The notes under the pieces: generated by a model
What the model was told of the DNA's origin: nothing
What the model saw: only the letters and a program-made list of their open reading frames with translations
Databases searched by the model: none
Shown: piece by piece, positions 60,909-64,000 of the stretch
Numbering within the stretch: position 1 is the first letter of the stretch
Layout of the letters: every line of letters begins with the position of its first letter
Made by a program: the position numbers and the translations under genes
Source: Leifsonia sp. EB41
GTDB lineage: Bacteria; Actinomycetota; Actinomycetes; Actinomycetales; Microbacteriaceae
Assembly: GCF_041262565.1 (NCBI RefSeq)
Contig: NZ_JBGCCJ010000001.1
Span: 3,162,001 to 3,226,000 of the forward strand
Length of the DNA: 64,000 nt
Direction of reading: 5' to 3'

Positions 60909-61149
60909 ACTCTCGGCCTATAGCCCCGGCACTCGGCTTTGGAATGCTTGGGAGGCCGCGTCGGCCCGCGGGGCTGCGCAGAACGCCCATCCACATCAGA
61001 AGGATGCGAGCGCCCGAACTGCCCAGGTTCACTCCGCATTCTGATTAGCGCCTCAGTGCGCGCCATTTGCGCGCCACACTACCGAGCGAATCGGAACGTG
61101 TAAGTGAAAGCGACCCAACCAGCGGCCGCCGAAACGAGAGGAAGCAAAG
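60909..61149. other. 241-base intergenic region before ssb
   Basis: No gene seen. The last 60 bases hold the shared motif CGGAACGTG ... AAAGCGAC ... CGAAAC and an AGAGGAAGCAAAG ribosome site. Confidence 0.5.
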
Positions 61150-61593
61150 ATGAGCACACGAGTCCCGATCAGCATCGAAGGAAACCTCGTCGCCGACCCC
61201 GACTACGGCGAGTCCCAGAACGGCACCAAGTTCGCCAAGTTCACCGTCGCCGTCACCGACCGCAAGCTTGAAGACGGCAAATGGGTCGACGGCGACACGC
61301 AGTACCACCGCACCACCGTCTTCGGCCGCACCGCCGAGAACGTCCGCGCCAGCCTGGCCAAAGGCGACACCGTCATCGTCAACGGCAACCTCGAGTTCCG
61401 TCACTGGACGGACCAGGCCACCGGTGAACCCCGGGCCGCCACCGAGGTCGTCGCAGACAGCGTTGGCCCCTCGCTCCGGTACACCACCGCGGAGGTCACG
61501 CGCCGCGCCCCAAAAGTTGATGGCTCGGAGGTCCACTCGGCGGGACCGATGAATCTCCCGAGCCATTCTGGAACGTCGGCCTCCGTAGCGTGA
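61150..61593 (+). CDS. ssb: Single-stranded DNA-binding protein
   Basis: A 147-residue SSB with an N-terminal OB fold (ISIEGNLVADPDYGESQNGTKFAKFTVAVTDRKLED and VNGNLEFRHW). The C-terminal tail is not the classical acidic DDIPF; it ends in SGTSASVA, so it probably lacks standard partner binding and works for element transfer. ATG 61150 has a good ribosome site. A hairpin terminator follows. Confidence 0.9.
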   Translation: MSTRVPISIEGNLVADPDYGESQNGTKFAKFTVAVTDRKLEDGKWVDGDTQYHRTTVFGRTAENVRASLAKGDTVIVNGNLEFRHWTDQATGEPRAATEVVADSVGPSLRYTTAEVTRRAPKVDGSEVHSAGPMNLPSHSGTSASVA

Positions 61594-61604
61594 GGGTACA
61601 AGCG

Positions 61605-61638
61605 GTGTTGGGGACTGGTCGGCTGCCAGTCTCCAACA
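61605..61638. terminator. 14-bp hairpin after ssb
   Basis: GTGTTGGGGACTGG and CCAGTCTCCAACAC pair with one mismatch around a six-base loop, 11 bases after the ssb stop. A likely terminator. Confidence 0.7.
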
Positions 61639-61781
61639 CTGCGGTCAGGCAGTTCGGCCCCGGCAGACGCACTCTTCTATGAAGCGTGTTGTTTCGCATT
61701 GGGGTGGTCTGATCGACGGGGCCCGGGATGTCCCAGCAGTGAGACCAGACGGAACGCCAATCGTCCGTCCGTTCCGCGCTT

Positions 61782-62936
61782 TCACAGACCCGCGATTGTC
61801 CCTTCGATGGTGACCGGTGGTGGTGCCGGCTGGTTCGTGTAAACCTGCGGTGGAGACCAAGTCACGATCACGTTCCGGACGCCTCCGCGGTTCGGTCCAA
61901 TGGTGACGGCATCTATACGAACGGCGCTGCTGGAAGACATCAAATACTCAGTGATCTGCAGGGCGACCATCGGTCGGACAGCCGCTTCGACGAGACCGGC
62001 CGTGCGGAGCGGGCCGAGCAAATCAGTGACCGGTGGCCCGCCGTATCTGGGACCGGTACTTGTCCCGAAGAGGCTGTCACTCAGAGACGCAGCAACGAGA
62101 TCGTCAGGACTGTACTGGCGGTGACCGTCGTTTAGACTCGCCCTCATCCATGTCCCAAACTGCTGGGACTGGTTAGAGGCCGACACCTCGATCTCATAGT
62201 TGGAAGCCATCGTCGTTGTCTGCTCCACATGGACATCGGACACGCGCCCAGCGATTAACCGGTCCGGAGCGACCACCGAGACTGTTGACCCGCGATCGCC
62301 ATACTGGTCGAGTCGAGCACGGACCGCGCGGTCGCGGACAGTTGCGATAATCCGTATCCCACGGTTGGTGAACTGGAGACGGGACGCTCGGATGGCGACC
62401 TCTCCGATCTTCACCCACGGGGCGACGTCCTCCGCGGCGAGGTCCACCAGTCGTTGCTGGACTGCGACCTGGAGATCTTCGGCGATAACCCAGCCGCCGG
62501 TCGTGAGCTTGTTCTGCAGACTTTGGACGAACCGACGCTGCCGTCCTTCGAAGGATGCGGACGTCTGCGTCTGCACGAACGCCGCGACACGGAGGCCGCG
62601 GTGTTCCGCTTCCCTGAACTCCGCCTCGGTAGCCGAGTCGCCATCCGCCAGCTCGACACCGTAGACGGGGCCGAAGAGTCCAACGTAGATAGAGGACTGC
62701 CGGACACCGTCAAGATAGGCCCGGTCGGCGCTGACGTCCTGGCCGCCGAGGTCATATTCGAACATCACCGGCCGAGTTCCAACGTCGAGGATCGCACGGC
62801 GGGTGAAAGCCCGCTCCTCCCGCATCGCGTCGATGAGGGACGACACGAACACAGTCTGTTTCGCTCCCCAATCGCTAAGTTCCGCATCTGTCAGGCGAAC
62901 GGAAGTTGAGGGAGTGTCCACAAGGAGTTCGGGCAT
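61782..62936 (-). CDS. DUF4062 domain protein
   Basis: A 384-residue protein. Residues 28-42 (TVFVSSLIDAMREER) start a DUF4062 domain that continues through EYDLGGQDVSADRAYLDGVRQSSIYVGLFGPVYG. DUF4062 is found in STAND-type and signalling proteins linked to immunity. The rest (about 150-384) is a beta-rich, unassigned region. No P-loop is seen. ATG 62936 was chosen because the upstream open frame is Arg/Cys-rich without domain character. Divergent from the next gene by 163 bases. Confidence 0.72.
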   Translation of the reverse strand: MPELLVDTPSTSVRLTDAELSDWGAKQTVFVSSLIDAMREERAFTRRAILDVGTRPVMFEYDLGGQDVSADRAYLDGVRQSSIYVGLFGPVYGVELADGDSATEAEFREAEHRGLRVAAFVQTQTSASFEGRQRRFVQSLQNKLTTGGWVIAEDLQVAVQQRLVDLAAEDVAPWVKIGEVAIRASRLQFTNRGIRIIATVRDRAVRARLDQYGDRGSTVSVVAPDRLIAGRVSDVHVEQTTTMASNYEIEVSASNQSQQFGTWMRASLNDGHRQYSPDDLVAASLSDSLFGTSTGPRYGGPPVTDLLGPLRTAGLVEAAVRPMVALQITEYLMSSSSAVRIDAVTIGPNRGGVRNVIVTWSPPQVYTNQPAPPPVTIEGTIAGL

Positions 62937-63099
62937 GTCTGATTCCACCACACCGCGGCACGACATCGCGGGCCAACGGCATCGCGAGGGGCCAACGCGG
63001 GCCATGGCCGAGCGTAGAGCACAAGCTGGGCCATCAAGCCAATGCCGTGTCAGACGTCGGTGGCACTCTGTTGAAAAGTAGCTAGCGAAGGGAAGAGCA

Positions 63100-63360
63100 T
63101 TGCCCCAGCCAGATCGATACGTCAGCGCCAAAGTCGAATGCTCCGCCGGACACCTACACGACATCTGCGTAGAAATAGGCCGACAGGTACCTCCCGAGCT
63201 CCGGTGCGCACCTACCGCTCCCGCGGGATACTCCGCCGGAAACGGCGGTGGTTGCACGATCCCCGGTCACGATCGACTGGTTGAAATTGCCGATCGGGAA
63301 CTCCGCGACAACTTCCAAGAGAGCAAGCGACGCGGATACGTTCTTATACGGCCTGCTTGA
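63100..63360 (+). CDS. Small Cys/His-rich protein, unknown
   Basis: An 86-residue protein with a conserved-looking core CSAGHLHDICVEIGRQVPPEL, then LRCAPTAPAGYSAGNGGGC: several Cys and His spaced as in a zinc ribbon. A charged helix follows. TTG 63100 has GGGAAGAGCA in front. Its stop overlaps the start of the next gene, so both probably work together. Confidence 0.6.
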   Translation: MPQPDRYVSAKVECSAGHLHDICVEIGRQVPPELRCAPTAPAGYSAGNGGGCTIPGHDRLVEIADRELRDNFQESKRRGYVLIRPA

Positions 63361-63362
63361 CT

Positions 63363-64000
63363 GTGATAGCTGCGCGGCGAAAGGTACGGACCTTCGACGT
63401 CGGCAGACTTGCGAGTTCCTGTCTAGAGCTTCCGGCAGACGCTCAAGTGCGGCCCATCGTTCTCCCGGACCGCGTTAATGCCGCGGGGGCGGAAGCGTTC
63501 GTCCGATCAGTCGAGCGAGCGACGGGCCTCATTCGTGTCGTAGATCTGCGCGCAGCTTCACTCAGGTTCTTCTGGAATCCCGGGGGCAGGGAGGACACTA
63601 TGCCCATGCAAGCTCAACCTCCACTTCCCAGGCAATGGAGAGCATCTGACAGCGAAGCGGTCGAATTGTGCCGTGAGTGGATGATTTATCTCGGCGCTGG
63701 CGACGTGGTCGTGGCGCAGGGAGAGGTGCGCCGAGTCTGCGATTTGTATAGCAGTCATTTTCTAGCTTGGGTCGACAACCGCCGTCAGAACCTCGAGGTT
63801 GCAGTCGTTCAGAATGCCGCGAACGTTGCTGCCGTGGATGGCCGAGGCCCCTTGGTTTTCGTGCCCGGAGGCATCTATCCCGAAGCGCAGGACATAGCGG
63901 ACACCCTAGGCGTGGCACTTTTGCGTTTTGATTCGCTCGGAGGGGATCTCGACGGAGCAAGTGCCGTCGGTCGTCAGTTACGCGCCAGAGGCTTGGCCAC
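63363..64000 (+). CDS. Mrr-like restriction endonuclease-fold protein, N-terminal part (cut off)
   Basis: Open to the window end, at least 212 residues. Start is GTG 63363 or TTG 63357, which would overlap the preceding TGA. ATG 63600 has a strong AGGGAGGAC ribosome site and may be a second or true start. Residues about 95-195 show the PD-(D/E)xK-like layout of Mrr proteins (ELCREWMIYLGAGDVVVAQG, then LEVAVVQNAANVAAVD, DTLGVALLRFD), but the catalytic Lys is not evident. Coupled to the Cys/His-rich gene. Confidence 0.55.
   Translation, partial: MIAARRKVRTFDVGRLASSCLELPADAQVRPIVLPDRVNAAGAEAFVRSVERATGLIRVVDLRAASLRFFWNPGGREDTMPMQAQPPLPRQWRASDSEAVELCREWMIYLGAGDVVVAQGEVRRVCDLYSSHFLAWVDNRRQNLEVAVVQNAANVAAVDGRGPLVFVPGGIYPEAQDIADTLGVALLRFDSLGGDLDGASAVGRQLRARGLA

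Larger units (their letters stand above)
46697..64000. mobile_element. Integrative conjugative element, left part
   Basis: The left edge is the tRNA 3' fragment. The region to the right has lower GC and encodes a type IV secretion apparatus, coupling protein, SSB, small regulators and defence-like cargo. Integrase and relaxase are not in the window, so the element runs past 64000. All T4SS genes point rightward from about 49585 to 59358. Confidence 0.8.

Noticed and set aside
63558-63960. Minus-strand open frames at the right end
   Set aside because: They are opposite the Mrr-like frame, which shows real domain character, a start overlap and a ribosome site.
1-64000. CRISPR arrays, rRNA operons or intact tRNA genes
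   Set aside because: No regularly spaced direct repeats, rRNA blocks or full cloverleaf were seen; only the tRNA 3' fragment at 46697.
46741-64000. Integrase or relaxase inside the element part
   Set aside because: No R-H-R-Y recombinase, serine recombinase or three-His relaxase motif was found in the credible frames; they are expected outside the window.

Overview
The window is high-GC actinobacterial DNA. Gene content and style (GTG starts, ATGA overlaps, a split tatA-tatC-tatB set, many LacI/ROK sugar regulators) suggest a soil or plant-associated member of the Microbacteriaceae, for example a Leifsonia-like organism. The genus is inferred, not shown.

Left part (1-26.1 kb): sugar and plant-polysaccharide use. 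After the end of a GT39-type glycosyltransferase come an APC permease, a LacI regulator overlapping an MFS pump, a second MFS protein, glycerate kinase and the leftward group acetyl-xylan esterase - xylA - xylB. Next come a LacI repressor, two Gfo/Idh/MocA oxidoreductases around a ThuA protein (the first has a one-base frameshift), a ROK repressor, a Bcr/CflA pump behind a possible attenuator leader, PAP2, an AraC regulator coupled to an APH(6)-like kinase, a GNAT, two small membrane proteins, and a GH51 arabinofuranosidase with its own LacI repressor. Matching ACAACGTTG(T/C) operators precede the last two genes.

Middle part (25.5-46.6 kb): a TetR gene diverges from an Opp-type ABC importer followed by a GH3 glycosidase, with a 28-bp inverted repeat between them. 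Then come DUF1737 plus chloramphenicol acetyltransferase, an SDR, IclR with a divergent S-adenosylhomocysteinase-like protein, a translationally coupled DUF5996 / UBP-zinc-finger / AhpD operon, a Tat-exported ferritin-like protein next to tatA-tatC-tatB, membrane proteins, and a secreted beta-propeller / VCBS-repeat protein.

Right part (46.7 kb to the end): an integrated conjugative element. Its left edge is marked by the 3' end of a class II tRNA (Ser-like, minus strand) that still has its own terminator. The element carries a SIR2 protein, an XRE regulator and an AlpA-like protein, a sigma-like factor, and a type IV secretion operon: cell-wall hydrolase, lipoprotein, VirB2-like and VirB6-like proteins, SCO6880-type protein, VirB4-like ATPase, VirD4/TraG coupling protein, HNH protein and DUF4913-like protein. 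Cargo follows: a Sll1717-type P-loop ATPase, SSB, a DUF4062 protein, a Cys/His-rich small protein and an Mrr-like nuclease cut off by the window end. No integrase or relaxase lies in the window, so they should be further right. The SIR2, Sll1717, DUF4062 and Mrr-like genes are the best candidates for an undescribed anti-phage or anti-plasmid module.
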